Positions 36,661 to 47,100 of a stretch of DNA of 64,000 bases are shown here, piece after piece. The position numbers and the translations under genes are program-made. The notes below the pieces were generated by a model. That model made no database searches, had not been told where the DNA came from, and was given only the letters and a program-made list of their open reading frames with translations. The stretch covers positions 1 through 64,000 of the forward strand of contig CAWHEI010000015.1 in the NCBI GenBank assembly GCA_963828415.1. Direction: 5' to 3'. How positions within the stretch are numbered: the stretch's first letter is position 1; each line of letters opens with the position of its first letter. The stretch is from Sva-07 sp963828415 (lineage in GTDB: Bacteria; Actinomycetota; Acidimicrobiia; Acidimicrobiales; Ilumatobacteraceae).

Positions 36661-39600
36661 TCAGTGTGCGTGGTGGCTACCGATGCGGCGGATGCTGCGC
36701 TGGATCAACTCACTCACCGTGTTGGGGTCACGACTGCGCAGCAACTCCCGGTTCTCGCCGTCGGTCAACCCGTTGCGCAGCACGCCCGGCGAGCCCAAGG
36801 CCTCGATCATCTCAGCGAACGACACCGCCCGTTCGCCATTCGATGCCCACGGCGTCGCGAACCGACCAGCCAGTTCGTCGATCTGTGCCGGGTCGGCAGT
36901 TCCCAGGATCACCTCGGCGATCAACCCGGCCGCCCCACCGAATCCACCGGCCACGATCAGGGGCTTGCCGGCCCGCGCGGCGAGGTACGCCTCCTCGACG
37001 GTGCCAGGGGCGAGGCGTTCGCCTGGTCGGCCCGGACGGAGCGCCCCACCGATCACCACACGAACATCGGCCCGTCGCGTCATGTGCTGGCGCATCGCCG
37101 TCAGGTCGCCGATGATCCGGTCCACCGCGGATTCGCCGTCGGCGTGGACGCGCATGACTCGAACCGTGCGGATCCACTGGTTGATCTCCTCGCCCGGATC
37201 CGGGTCCGGCCACAGGTAGTCGGGCACGTAGTTGATCTGATGTCGTTCCGCATTGGGGTTGTCGGCGTGACGAGCCTCCTCGATCCGACGAAGGTGTTCG
37301 GTGTAGCCCGCATCGACCCATCCGCCATACATCAACGTGTGTCCGGCATCGACGAGGATCCCGCACACCTGCAGGAACGCGTCGGTCACGTTGATCACGC
37401 TGCCATCGTCGGGTTCCGAGATCGACACCGCGATGTCGAGCGGCACAGGCCGGAACTTCGGATACGTCTTGCCCCAGACGTAGTGGATCCTCGGGGCACC
37501 GGCGCGGTCGTACGGCGGCACGCTTCGAGCGTTCGTCATCGCCTCGTACCACCCCTCACCAACCGGGTCCATGCCGACCACATGGACGGTGAGATCACCG
37601 TTTCGATCGATCCGGCATCGCAGGAAGTGCTTGAACCTCGTCGAGTACGCAGGGGAGAAGGCCATCGTGTCGGCCGCCTTGATGCGCGAGTTGGTCCACC
37701 GGATGCCGGACAGGAACACGACGAGCGCAAGGAAACCGCCCACGACGGTGGCGATGACCACGCCGACCGACTTGTCGGGAACGAGGAGGTACCGAAGCGA
37801 CTCGACGACCACGAGCGTCGCTCCGACCGCTGCACCGACGAGCAACCCATAGCCGCGCGCCGCAGAGGTCAACTTCGGTTCGACGCTGTTGCCGCGGAGC
37901 GCAATGACACCGGCATAGGCCACCGGAAGCAGCAGGAGCCACGGCCACACGGACCCGAGAGTCTCGCCGATCGCGTCCTTCCACCCGACACCGCTCCCAC
38001 TGTCGAACCAGGTCCACACCTTGTTGCGCCACCCATCTCCACCCCCGTTCGTCGCGAGTTCGGAACCCGTCGACTTCGCGGGTGCCGGGTCGTTCACCCA
38101 ACCCGGAAGCGCTGCGAGGGCGATGAACGCCAGCTGCAGCAGCATGAACACCCCGATCATCGGCCAGTACTGGCGATCGAAGATCCGCTTGGCTCCGGGT
38201 GCAATCGCCCGACTGTCCGCCGGGAGCGGCCAGCGAGCGGTCATCCGGAACTCGGCATTGCCTTCTTCGAGCGGGATCCGCTCAGGCAGATTGTGCGTCG
38301 GTTGCAGGAATGCTCCGCCACCGCCGGCGGTGATGTGGTCCTCGTCGAAATCGGTGTCGAGACGTTCCAGATGAGCGAAGTAGTGGGAATCGCCGGACAG
38401 GCACAGTGGCATCGTTGCGCCCCGGCCGATGATCAACGGATCGAAGACGCTGCGGAGTTTGGCGTAACTCTGGCGGTCCTTCTGGCGAAGCTGCCAGAGG
38501 GGGACCGGAGTGCACAAGATCACCCGGTCGCCGGAACGAAGGCGTTCGGCAGCTTCTCTGAAGTACTCGACCTGGGTGCCGACGAGCTCGTTTTCGAGGG
38601 CGGTGTCGATCCCCCACAGCCACCAACCCTGCGGCAGCTGGACGTGCCACCAGTTCTCGGTCTGCGGCACCTTCCACTGGCCGGCGAACGTACGGCCCGA
38701 ACGGAAGAAGCGCTGGAAGTGCTCGATGCCGCCGAGCCAGTCGTGGTTTCCCGGGATCGCCACGAGCGTCGGCTCGGTGCCGTCGGGACCGTCTTGCAGG
38801 CCCATCGCATACGGCAACTCGGTCTGCGCTTCGTAGACGCCCGGCTTGGCGAACGGGTAGACCTCGTCGCCGCCGAACACCAGCAGTTGCGCACGCGGGA
38901 GTCGGGCCGGTGGTGTCGGCACGTCGCCGAAACGATCGTCCGGGAGGTCGATCTCGTGGCGGCCGATCAGCCACGCCACCGGGGCGGTGCCGTCGAATCC
39001 GTCGCCCATGTCGGCGACGTAGTCGAACCAGAAGTCCTCTCCCTCCACCGCGGGGAACGAGGCCTCGGGACCGGTGGTGGGTTGATGGGGCTGCTGCTCG
39101 AGGGCCTCCAGCGAGTTCTGGGCCGGGCGGAACGACCGCCAGGTGTGCCACCCCTCGACCGGCGAGAGCCAGCGAACCATCTGCTCTCGCGGTTGCACCG
39201 TTTCCGGAATCGACAGCGGCCGCGGCGATCCGTCGAGTGTCTGGTGCGGGATCGTGGCCGACTTGGGTGCGCTCAGAACGGCGTCGGCGATCGCCGATGC
39301 GCCGGCGATCCGGCTCAGCGTGTCGATGTAGGCGCGCACCGACGACCGCATCTGGTTCAGTTCCGCCCGACACTGGGCGCCGCGATCCCATCGACGCTCC
39401 CAATCGATCGCCGTCACGCTCGGGTCGTCGAGCGGACGACGAGCCTCGTAGTCGGCCAACATCGGCTCCCAGCGCGACAGCACCGGGCGGAACACCTCGT
39501 TCATCACCCGAATCGCGACGACCGCGAGACTCAGGTTGCCGGCACTCCCCTTCGACGCATCGGCGCCGTGACGGCGGAGGATCTCACGCGTGAGGCCGAA

Positions 39601-39783
39601 CATCTCGTCGATGCTCGTGAGCACCTCGCGGATCGTTCCTTCGGTCGAGGCAAGGTGCGCGCTGGACGTGCGCGTCGACAACTCGATCAGGATCTCGTAC
39701 GCGGCTGCCTGCTCAGCCTTGCTCGGATAGACGTACCCCTTGACCTGGGCAACGGCGACTTCGACGGCCTCAGCTTGAAACAT
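36661..39783 (-). CDS. Metallophosphoesterase - transmembrane - SLOG-like domain protein
   Basis: 1040 aa, three parts. (1) A helical N-terminal region (about 1-230). (2) A calcineurin-type metallophosphoesterase (about 250-500) with VADMGDGFD, FGGDEVYP (~301), PGNHDWLGG (~343) and SGDSHYFAH (~461), the expected metal ligands. (3) Four transmembrane helices (about 530-700), then a cytoplasmic region whose last ~170 residues form a SLOG/LOG-like Rossmann fold: VRVVIGGALRPGRPG (~910), GTVEEAYLAARAGKPLIVAG and GGFGGAAGLIAEVI. SLOG domains bind or process nucleotide-derived signals. It is the last gene of the TIR/patatin/GH25 run, 30 bases after the TIR gene. The phosphoesterase could degrade, and the SLOG could sense, a TIR-made nucleotide; this is inference. 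Confidence 0.8.
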   Translation of the reverse strand: MFQAEAVEVAVAQVKGYVYPSKAEQAAAYEILIELSTRTSSAHLASTEGTIREVLTSIDEMFGLTREILRRHGADASKGSAGNLSLAVVAIRVMNEVFRPVLSRWEPMLADYEARRPLDDPSVTAIDWERRWDRGAQCRAELNQMRSSVRAYIDTLSRIAGASAIADAVLSAPKSATIPHQTLDGSPRPLSIPETVQPREQMVRWLSPVEGWHTWRSFRPAQNSLEALEQQPHQPTTGPEASFPAVEGEDFWFDYVADMGDGFDGTAPVAWLIGRHEIDLPDDRFGDVPTPPARLPRAQLLVFGGDEVYPFAKPGVYEAQTELPYAMGLQDGPDGTEPTLVAIPGNHDWLGGIEHFQRFFRSGRTFAGQWKVPQTENWWHVQLPQGWWLWGIDTALENELVGTQVEYFREAAERLRSGDRVILCTPVPLWQLRQKDRQSYAKLRSVFDPLIIGRGATMPLCLSGDSHYFAHLERLDTDFDEDHITAGGGGAFLQPTHNLPERIPLEEGNAEFRMTARWPLPADSRAIAPGAKRIFDRQYWPMIGVFMLLQLAFIALAALPGWVNDPAPAKSTGSELATNGGGDGWRNKVWTWFDSGSGVGWKDAIGETLGSVWPWLLLLPVAYAGVIALRGNSVEPKLTSAARGYGLLVGAAVGATLVVVESLRYLLVPDKSVGVVIATVVGGFLALVVFLSGIRWTNSRIKAADTMAFSPAYSTRFKHFLRCRIDRNGDLTVHVVGMDPVGEGWYEAMTNARSVPPYDRAGAPRIHYVWGKTYPKFRPVPLDIAVSISEPDDGSVINVTDAFLQVCGILVDAGHTLMYGGWVDAGYTEHLRRIEEARHADNPNAERHQINYVPDYLWPDPDPGEEINQWIRTVRVMRVHADGESAVDRIIGDLTAMRQHMTRRADVRVVIGGALRPGRPGERLAPGTVEEAYLAARAGKPLIVAGGFGGAAGLIAEVILGTADPAQIDELAGRFATPWASNGERAVSFAEMIEALGSPGVLRNGLTDGENRELLRSRDPNTVSELIQRSIRRIGSHHAH

Positions 39784-39813
39784 CGAGATGGGTCCTTTCG
39801 AGACGACTCGGAA

Positions 39814-41151
39814 TCATGTCCAGACCCATCCGACGATCGCCACGACCAGGGCGGCAACGAACGGGACCGTCGCGATCCACACCAGGGGAAGCCGAACGTC
39901 GAGACCTCGATCGACCAACACCTCATCGACGTACCGGCGGTACGTAGGAGCCAGGTCGGCGATCTCGAGACGGATCAGATCGGACTCGTGCTTCAACGCG
40001 CCGAGCGAGAACTGCAATGCCGCCACCAGGATCAGCGTGAGGAACAAACCGAACGCAATGAGCGACCAAGCTTCGACCGGAGTCAGGTCGACCTTCCATC
40101 GCGTTGCACCCTCGGGCAGGCCCTCACGAAACGTCCACGCCGCCGTCGTGGGCACCGTGAGGGCGAGGACGCCGCTGAGCACCGGCGTCGCCAGTCGGAG
40201 CCCACGGCGATGAATGGCGACGACCTCGGCGCGGTCTCGCACCGATCGAGCTGTCGTGATCGACCAACTCGCACCCAGCATCATCACGATCCACGGCGAC
40301 ATGAGCGCGACGGCGAGGGCTCCTTGCAACAGGGTCAACGCGAGCTCACCACCATCTCCAGGGGCGAAGGCCACGACGGTGAGCGCGAGCAGCGCCAGAG
40401 CCAGTGCACCGGTCTTGACAACGGTCGGCCAACGAATCTGGATCACGCCGGCGAGCACCCGGTGGAAGTACGACAACCCGATCACGCAGAGCCCAGACCA
40501 CACGCCGATCTCCACCGCAGACAACAGGCGCCACGCTTCGTTTGACTGCTCGGACAGGTCCATCGTGACGTACCCGAGCACCCCGGCCACACCGGCGACA
40601 ACGAACGCAGAGAACCAGACCCACGACGGCTGGCGGGCCGACGGCAGCACGATCGGCTCGTCGAGGCCACGAAGCCTCGCCCGTTCGTGATCGAGTTCGT
40701 CGAGGTACTCGGCCAGGTCGTGTTCGAGCCGGTCGAGGTCATCCATCGCATCGAACCGGACGGCAAGGAGATCAGCGAACGGGCGCAACGATTCAGGAAG
40801 ATCCGTCGCCTGCAAGGGTTCGGCGCCGCCGATCAGGACGGGGATGATCCGTTTGCCCTCGCCCAACGCGCTGATGATCTCCCGGCCCACCCAGTCGATG
40901 GACTCGTCGATTCGGGCCGACCCATCGTTGCGCACGCCGCGCCAATTCGGCCCGATCACGGCGATCAGTACGTCACAATCGCGCACCTCATCGGCAAGGC
41001 GGTCGCTCAGGTCGTCGCCGAGTCGGAGGCTGTTGTCGCGAAACGCCGTGCGCAGATGCGTGACTTCGTCGAGGCGCCGGAGTCGTTCCTCGATCCAGCC
41101 GACCGCGTACTGGCCGTCCGCTCGCCGGTAGCTGATGAAGACCCGCGCCAT
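39814..41151 (-). CDS. TIR-domain protein with seven transmembrane segments
   Basis: 445 aa. The N-terminal ~150 residues are a bacterial TIR domain: ARVFISYRRADGQYAVGWIE, FRDNSLRLGDDLSDRL, CDVLIAVIGPNWRG and SIDWVGREIISALGEGKR. The glutamate in the WVGREI helix is in the position of the NAD-cleaving catalytic Glu of active TIRs. Seven hydrophobic helices follow (about residues 180-445), and the protein ends in a short tail. TIR domains in bacterial immunity hydrolyse NAD or make cyclic ADP-ribose isomers. Twelve bases separate it from the patatin gene. Whether it is an effector or a signal producer cannot be told from sequence. Confidence 0.88.
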   Translation of the reverse strand: MARVFISYRRADGQYAVGWIEERLRRLDEVTHLRTAFRDNSLRLGDDLSDRLADEVRDCDVLIAVIGPNWRGVRNDGSARIDESIDWVGREIISALGEGKRIIPVLIGGAEPLQATDLPESLRPFADLLAVRFDAMDDLDRLEHDLAEYLDELDHERARLRGLDEPIVLPSARQPSWVWFSAFVVAGVAGVLGYVTMDLSEQSNEAWRLLSAVEIGVWSGLCVIGLSYFHRVLAGVIQIRWPTVVKTGALALALLALTVVAFAPGDGGELALTLLQGALAVALMSPWIVMMLGASWSITTARSVRDRAEVVAIHRRGLRLATPVLSGVLALTVPTTAAWTFREGLPEGATRWKVDLTPVEAWSLIAFGLFLTLILVAALQFSLGALKHESDLIRLEIADLAPTYRRYVDEVLVDRGLDVRLPLVWIATVPFVAALVVAIVGWVWT

Positions 41152-41163
41152 CGCCGACAGGCC

Positions 41164-43257
41164 CTACCCGGGGGTCCGTTCGTCGAGGAGCACGGTGAGG
41201 CGCTCACATCGCTGCGCCCACCGGTACGACCGGACGCCGGACGTGATCAATCCGAACGCGAGCACCCACAGCACCACCGCTGTTGCGAACAGCCGATCAT
41301 CGAGGGCACCGACGAGTTTGCCGGTCGTCGTGTCGACGAACACGTGCTCGCCCAGTCGAAGATGTCGCTCGGTGGTCACCGGCACTCGGGCGAACGTCGG
41401 AGGATCGACGTCCTTCTCGTACTCGACGAGGTAGCGATTCGAGTCGGTGCCGGGGACCTGCCGCGCGGTCACGACCTCGGCGTCGACCGTCGCGGGCGAG
41501 CGGTCGGCCATGGCCGATGCCGACAGCACGAGGCCCACGAGCAGGAGCCCGCATCCGCCCACGATGACCAGGCGGGCGCTCCGCTTCGACGGTGGCGGCC
41601 CGGGTCCGACGCCTGTCGTCGAACGACCAGCGGCGCGGCGTGCCGCGCGACCTCCGACATACCAGACCGCCGCAACGACGGCCCCCAGCGCTGCTGCGAC
41701 CGCCGCCAATGTCCACTCGATCCTGTCGGTGGCGGCCAGGTTCGTCGCCAGCCAGGCAGCAGCGCCGACCACGACCGCCGCGGCCACGAGCGCCACGATC
41801 TCTCCGATCGAGGCTCGCTCGTCGAACGGTGGCACCGCCTCGGCACGTTCACCAGGTCGATACGGCGGCACCTCTGGCTCGTCGCCACGCAACAGCGCAT
41901 CGAGTCGTCGCTGAACGATCGGATCATCGAGTTGTCGGGCCACACCCACGCGGGCACGCTCGATCGCTTCGGCGCAGAACTCGGGGGTGACGTCGAACGC
42001 CACGGTGTGGAGGCCGTCGTCGGGGACGTGCACGACCACGCTGTCCTCACCCATCCCGAGCCACGGCGGTCCGTCGAGCGGGACGCCGAGCACCGCTTTG
42101 AGCGTTGGCAGGATCGTGTCGGCCACGATGCGCCCGGCGAGAAGTGCGAGCGTGATGACGGCGATCGTCGACATCATCGCCACCACCACGACCGACAGTG
42201 CTCCCACCAGAATGAACGGGTACAGCATGTCGAGCGGATCGGGCAGTACACCCACGAGCCATTCGGAGAACCGGCGGAATGCGATGGGGACCGTCGCAAT
42301 GCTCAAGGCCAGCCACACCACGAGCGCGACCCCGAAGATCAGTCGAGCCCAGTCGCTCGCCAGCACCGCCCCGAACAGATAGTTGAACCGCTTCGGCGAC
42401 GTGAACGTCGGGCCTCGATCGAACCGACGGCTGATGTCCGGGCCGTCATCGGGAACGAAGGTGACAGGTTCGAGGCGCTCGAGTGGCTCGATGTCGCCGA
42501 GCGTGAAGCCCATCAGCGGTCGCTGGTCTTCGACGGCGATGTCGGCGTCATCGGTCGGCCCCGCAACGCCGACCAGTTGTGCTTCGCTCCGCAACCATGC
42601 CCGGAACGATCGGTCCTGGAACACGAACGAGGGATAGTTCGCCCACGCGGATCCGTCGATGAGTGCGTGGACCACTGCGCCCTCGTCGCCGCGCCGGACG
42701 ACCGCACGACCGGCCGGGAATGCCCCGGGGATCGCCCCCGACGCAACCACCGCGCCGGCCACGTCGACGCCGGGCGTCGACCGTCGACAGAAGACGATCG
42801 GGAGTCCGTTGGCCAGGTCGACAGCAACGACGTACAACTCGATGCCGGTCGAGCGGTGCAGTTCGGCGAACGTCACCGGCGTCCCGTCGACCTTGCCGAT
42901 CTTGGTGGCCATCGTCGCGTCGAGCCAGGCGCGCAGTCCGCGACCTTCGAACACCGAATGGGCATGGCCGATGATCACCTTGCCGGCGCGTGCCGGCAGC
43001 GACGCTCGGGCTGCGGCGAGCCCGGCGGGAATCGCCGCCTCGAGTTCATCGAGCTCCAACCCCGACGCGATGAGCGCCGACACGATCGCGCCGGCCGACG
43101 AACCGGCGACCGAGCCGAACCAGAGTCCGCGTTCGTGGACGGCGCGCAGCGCACCGCCGTAGGCGATCGACTTGGCGCCTCCCCCCATGAACACACCGTT
43201 CACGAGCTGCGCGGTCGACAGCTCACTCACATCGAGTGTGGCGTCCATCCCGATCAA
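41164..43257 (-). CDS. Patatin-like phospholipase with multiple transmembrane segments
   Basis: 697 aa (ATG 43248 also possible). The patatin domain spans about residues 15-260: glycine-rich oxyanion loop FMGGGAKSIAYGGAL, nucleophile elbow GSSAGA (GXSXG), and the dyad Asp in LIDGSAWANYP, so the catalytic dyad appears intact. The C-terminal half holds about six hydrophobic helices (such as LIFGVALVVWLALSIATVPI and ILVGALSVVVVAMMSTIAVI), unusual for patatins, and a soluble insert. Patatin lipases are common membrane-degrading effectors in CBASS. Four bases follow the GH25 gene, so tight co-expression is expected. Confidence 0.88.
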   Translation of the reverse strand: MIGMDATLDVSELSTAQLVNGVFMGGGAKSIAYGGALRAVHERGLWFGSVAGSSAGAIVSALIASGLELDELEAAIPAGLAAARASLPARAGKVIIGHAHSVFEGRGLRAWLDATMATKIGKVDGTPVTFAELHRSTGIELYVVAVDLANGLPIVFCRRSTPGVDVAGAVVASGAIPGAFPAGRAVVRRGDEGAVVHALIDGSAWANYPSFVFQDRSFRAWLRSEAQLVGVAGPTDDADIAVEDQRPLMGFTLGDIEPLERLEPVTFVPDDGPDISRRFDRGPTFTSPKRFNYLFGAVLASDWARLIFGVALVVWLALSIATVPIAFRRFSEWLVGVLPDPLDMLYPFILVGALSVVVVAMMSTIAVITLALLAGRIVADTILPTLKAVLGVPLDGPPWLGMGEDSVVVHVPDDGLHTVAFDVTPEFCAEAIERARVGVARQLDDPIVQRRLDALLRGDEPEVPPYRPGERAEAVPPFDERASIGEIVALVAAAVVVGAAAWLATNLAATDRIEWTLAAVAAALGAVVAAVWYVGGRAARRAAGRSTTGVGPGPPPSKRSARLVIVGGCGLLLVGLVLSASAMADRSPATVDAEVVTARQVPGTDSNRYLVEYEKDVDPPTFARVPVTTERHLRLGEHVFVDTTTGKLVGALDDRLFATAVVLWVLAFGLITSGVRSYRWAQRCERLTVLLDERTPG

Positions 43258-43261
43258 GGTT

Positions 43262-44131
43262 CTAGCAGACCTCTGTCGGGGTGTCGGGCGCCAGGCTGAA
43301 CGGCCACGGCAGGCGGTCGCGGCGGCGGAGCAGATCGCAGATGCGCACCGCCGCGTCGGTCTGTGGACCGAACACCCCGTCGACGACGAGGCGCGCGCCG
43401 AGGTCGTTCAGATGCATCTGCAACACCGCGATCTCCGGACCGCGCTCCCATCTCGAACGCCAGGCATCGACCGATTCGGTCCGTCCGCGCACCACCAGAC
43501 CGGGAGGAACACACGCCCGCGCGACCCTCGGCACCGGACGAACCCGATGCCTGCCTGGCCCACCGCGGTCCGACGGCGACGAGCGCACTCCGGCGACGGT
43601 GGCATCGAATGCGGTGAGCGCCTCTGTGCCGGAATCCCACCAACGTGGTCGACCCGGATCGTCGAAGCCGACATGACGACGCCAGAACTCCGGCGTCGAG
43701 AAGACGCCGACGTGCCCATCGAGCATCTCATCGGCGCGCCGGAGAAACGCGGAGACGAAACGGCTGAGGTCTGCTCGTCGGAAGCCGTCGCTGGTCGAGA
43801 TGTCGGCCCAATGGCCGTTCTCGAACGGCACGTCGGCCCCACGGATCGCCGCCACCCACAGTTCGGCTTGGTGGTGCGCCTCGGCCCGCGACGGATACAC
43901 ATGCCAGTACGAGCCAACAGCGAGCCCGCTCCGATCGGCCGCTTCGACATGCTCGATCCAGCGTGCGTCCTGGCGTGTTCCCCGACCAGCACGCACGATC
44001 GCCACCTCGACGCCCTGGGCGACGACTCCGTCGAAGTCGATGCAGTGATGCTCGAACACGTCGATGCCATCGACCCAGCTCGACGTGGCCACGAGGCCCG
44101 ACGGAACGCTGTTGACCGGATCGGAGTTCAT
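43262..44131 (-). CDS. GH25 lysozyme-like domain with peptidoglycan-binding C-terminus
   Basis: About 289 aa from ATG 44131; ATG 44167 is an alternative. The GH25 fold is recognisable: VDGIDVFEHHCIDFDGVVAQ, VEVAIVRAGRGTRQDARWIE and VGSYWHVYPSRAEAHHQAE. The first catalytic-site Asp (GIDV) is kept, but the DxE pair reads ADIS, so the general-acid Glu is missing and activity is doubtful. The last ~75 residues are a PG_binding_1 domain (LQMHLNDLGARLVVDGVFGP). No signal peptide or membrane segment is seen, surprising for a wall hydrolase. Its neighbours are the kinase-ATPase protein and the patatin. Confidence 0.75.
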   Translation of the reverse strand: MNSDPVNSVPSGLVATSSWVDGIDVFEHHCIDFDGVVAQGVEVAIVRAGRGTRQDARWIEHVEAADRSGLAVGSYWHVYPSRAEAHHQAELWVAAIRGADVPFENGHWADISTSDGFRRADLSRFVSAFLRRADEMLDGHVGVFSTPEFWRRHVGFDDPGRPRWWDSGTEALTAFDATVAGVRSSPSDRGGPGRHRVRPVPRVARACVPPGLVVRGRTESVDAWRSRWERGPEIAVLQMHLNDLGARLVVDGVFGPQTDAAVRICDLLRRRDRLPWPFSLAPDTPTEVC

Positions 44132-44199
44132 GGTCCGATCTTCGGGCACCCGATCGCCGTGCGCCATGGCCCGCGGGCCACGCTTGCCCGTCGTCGAGG

Positions 44200-47100
44200 T
44201 CAGCTCGAGCTGTCCACAAGGGAAGCGAGCGCGGTCTCGGCGAGCCGGGTCCATGGCACAGCCGACTGGGACGTCGCCGCTTCGAGTGCCGAGGTCAGCA
44301 GCTCCTCGGCGCCGTCGAGTTCGCCCACCGCACCTCGGGCGAGTCCCAGGACGCGATCGACGGGGCCCATGCACACCAGCTCGCCCGTGGCCATCGCCCA
44401 GTGGCCCGAGTATCGGTTCAGCACCGCCGCATACCTCCGGGTCATGTCGGCCTCGCCGATGAGCACGGCCGCCTCGAGTGCGGCCGTGGTCGTGGCGAGC
44501 CAGACCCAGTTGCGGGGCCATGGTGCCATCTCCGCGAGAACGCCGAGCATCCGTCGAGCATCGTCGACCCTGCCCGACTCGGCATGGACGAGGGCGAAGG
44601 GTGCGACGAGCATCGGGTTCGCGTCGACCAGCTCGCCGAGCTGGCGTTCGAGGCCGGCCAACTCGGCCTGCTGACCGCGGTTGCGGCCGACCGCGTAGGT
44701 GACCGCCATCTGACCGAGCACCAGGTTGTGTCGGTTCGACATCGCGACGGCGTCGTGAGCCAACCGCTCGGCCTGCTCGTCGTCGCCCAACGTGGCGTGG
44801 ATCATCGCCTGACCCATCATCACCCTGCTGAGGAGGAACGTGGTCCCCGACTGATCGGCGACGCGGGCGGCAGTGTTCGCATCTTCGAGCGCGCCGCGGA
44901 CGTCGCCGAGTTGGATCCGAGCCGCCCAGCGCAGATTGAGCGCTTCGATGAGTACTCCGGTCCACCGCGAGGGTCCGCCACCGACGAGCTGCAGCGTTGC
45001 GTCATCGACGAGCCGCGTCGCCAGGTCGAGGCGGGACGGCGCATCGTCAGGTCCCCAGCACGCCCGCGCGACCTCGGTTTCGACGGTCGCCCGGTCGACC
45101 GGATCCATCAGGTCGAGGTCGACGAGCCCAAGCCGCGCCATCGCCGAACGGTGCTCGTGGCGCACGGTCGTCGGAAGCAGACGGGACTGACGGATGTGGA
45201 GCATCGCGCGGAGCACCGCCGGCTCGACCGGGCACCGCAGGCTGGCCCGCTCCAAGAGTCGCAGCAGCTCGGGGTCGTCGAGCCCGTGACGGCGATTGAG
45301 CGACGCGACGAGCGCGGACTCGGCAAGCGTGACGGGGTCGTTGGCCCCCTCGGCCAACGCCGCCGCTCGATACAGCTGCACGATGCCATCGCTGTTGCGC
45401 GACGCCACGAAATCGGCGCGACCGTGCGCGAGACGAAGCCGCGCCTCGACGCGGTCGCGTTCGGTCGTCGCCTTTGCCGTCGCCAGGACCTCGAGCGCAC
45501 GGTCGATGATCGACACCGCTCGCTCGTGGGCGAGTCGCTCGGTCGCCCGGGTCGCAACTTCGGCAGCGACGTCACCCGCATGGAGTGGATCGCCGAGACG
45601 GTCTGCTTCGAACCAGTGGTGCATCGCCGCTTCGACATGATCGAGGTCGTCGCCGATCTCCTCCAGTCGTCGCGCGACGGCGGCATGCAGCAGACCGCGA
45701 CGAGTCGCCGACAGGCTCGCCTCCAGCGTCGACTGCACGATGGCGTGGACGAACCTGAACTCGCCCGCATGCTCGCCGTCGACGAGGAGACCGGCGGCAG
45801 CGGCCGCGTCGAGCCCTTCCAGGATCTCCAGCGGGCTCACGTCCAGCACATCGGCGAGCAACACGACGTCGAAGCTTCGGCCGACCACTGCGGCAGGGCC
45901 CAGTGCATCTCTGATGCGGTCGCCGAGCCGATCGACCCGTTGGAGGATCCACTCACGAATGCCGACCGGAAGGCTGCCGTTGGCGATCTCGTGCGTGGGG
46001 TCGTCGGCGAGATGGCCGAGCAACTGCAATGCGAAGAAGGGATTGCCGGCGCTGAGCGCGTGGAGCCCGTCGATCGTGTCGGGACGCAGGTGCAGACCAC
46101 TCGATTCGGCGAGTGATGAGAGATCCTCTCGCCCGAGCGGCTTCATCGACACCACGGTGGTGCCGGGCCGTCCGGTCAACTCGTCGAGCACCGGCGCCTG
46201 CGTGCCGGGTCGGCACCCAGCGATGACCACGAGCTGGTCACCGAGATCGTCGAGGAGTTGCTCGAGCAGCGCAAGCGAGGAGCCATCGATCCACTGGACG
46301 TCGTCGAGCACGAACGTGACGGGCCGCGCCAGATCCGAGAGCACGGAGGTGATGCGACCGAAGAATCGGCGCCGGTCGATCCAGCCCTCCTCGTCGCGTT
46401 CGAGTTGACCGGCCTCGAACCCGAACACGTCGTGGCCGAGCGCGTCGAGGAACGGTTCGAAGGCGCCGCCCGACTCGGTGCAGCGGCCGACAACCACGAG
46501 ATCACCATCGTCGGCGCGCCGACCTGCAATCTCGGCGGCGAAGCGGGTCTTGCCGGAGCCGGCTTCGCCCAGCGCCACCACCAGGGCAGCTGCACCGCGT
46601 TCGCCCGCACGTTCGATCGCCGTTGCCACCAGTTCCAGTTCGTCGACACGCCCTGCCATGTCGGTCATGCGGCGGGCGGCCAACCAGGTCACGGCTCGCT
46701 GGCCGAGCGACGTGTGGTCGGCCGCGAGCGCCTCGGGGCCCGACGAGGCGGAACGTCGAACGAGCGCACAGCTGTCCGCAACCGAGTCGAACACCAGATC
46801 ACTCGCCGCGCCGAGCAGCATGCGCACCGGCATCGAGCACACCACCGAATCGGTCGCCCCGTGGCGCAGCACGCCCGCTGTGTCGTTGGCGAGCTGCTGC
46901 ACGGTGGTGCCGTGCCAGCCTCCGAGATCGCCGGCATGCAACGCGATCTCCACGCCGCCACCGGCGACGTCGAGCGCCGCGGCCGCAGCGTCGCCGGCAC
47001 GAGCAAACGCGAAGAGGGCTTGGCCCGTTGGGAGACGTACCGAGCTCACCTGGCGTCCGCCCGCATGCTCGAAAACGGCAACGGCGCGACCGACCTCGGC

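Noticed and set aside
36664..40545. A plus-strand open frame of nearly 1300 codons
   Set aside because: It is antisense to the metallophosphoesterase-SLOG and TIR genes, with no domain motifs and a skewed Arg/His/Asp composition; a high-GC shadow frame.
40687..43299. A plus-strand open frame of 870 codons
   Set aside because: Antisense to the patatin gene; composition dominated by Arg/His/Asp without any motif.
44168..44965. N-terminal extension of the GH25 gene
   Set aside because: It overlaps the kinase-ATPase gene in another frame and encodes no recognisable domain; starts at 44131 or 44167 fit better.
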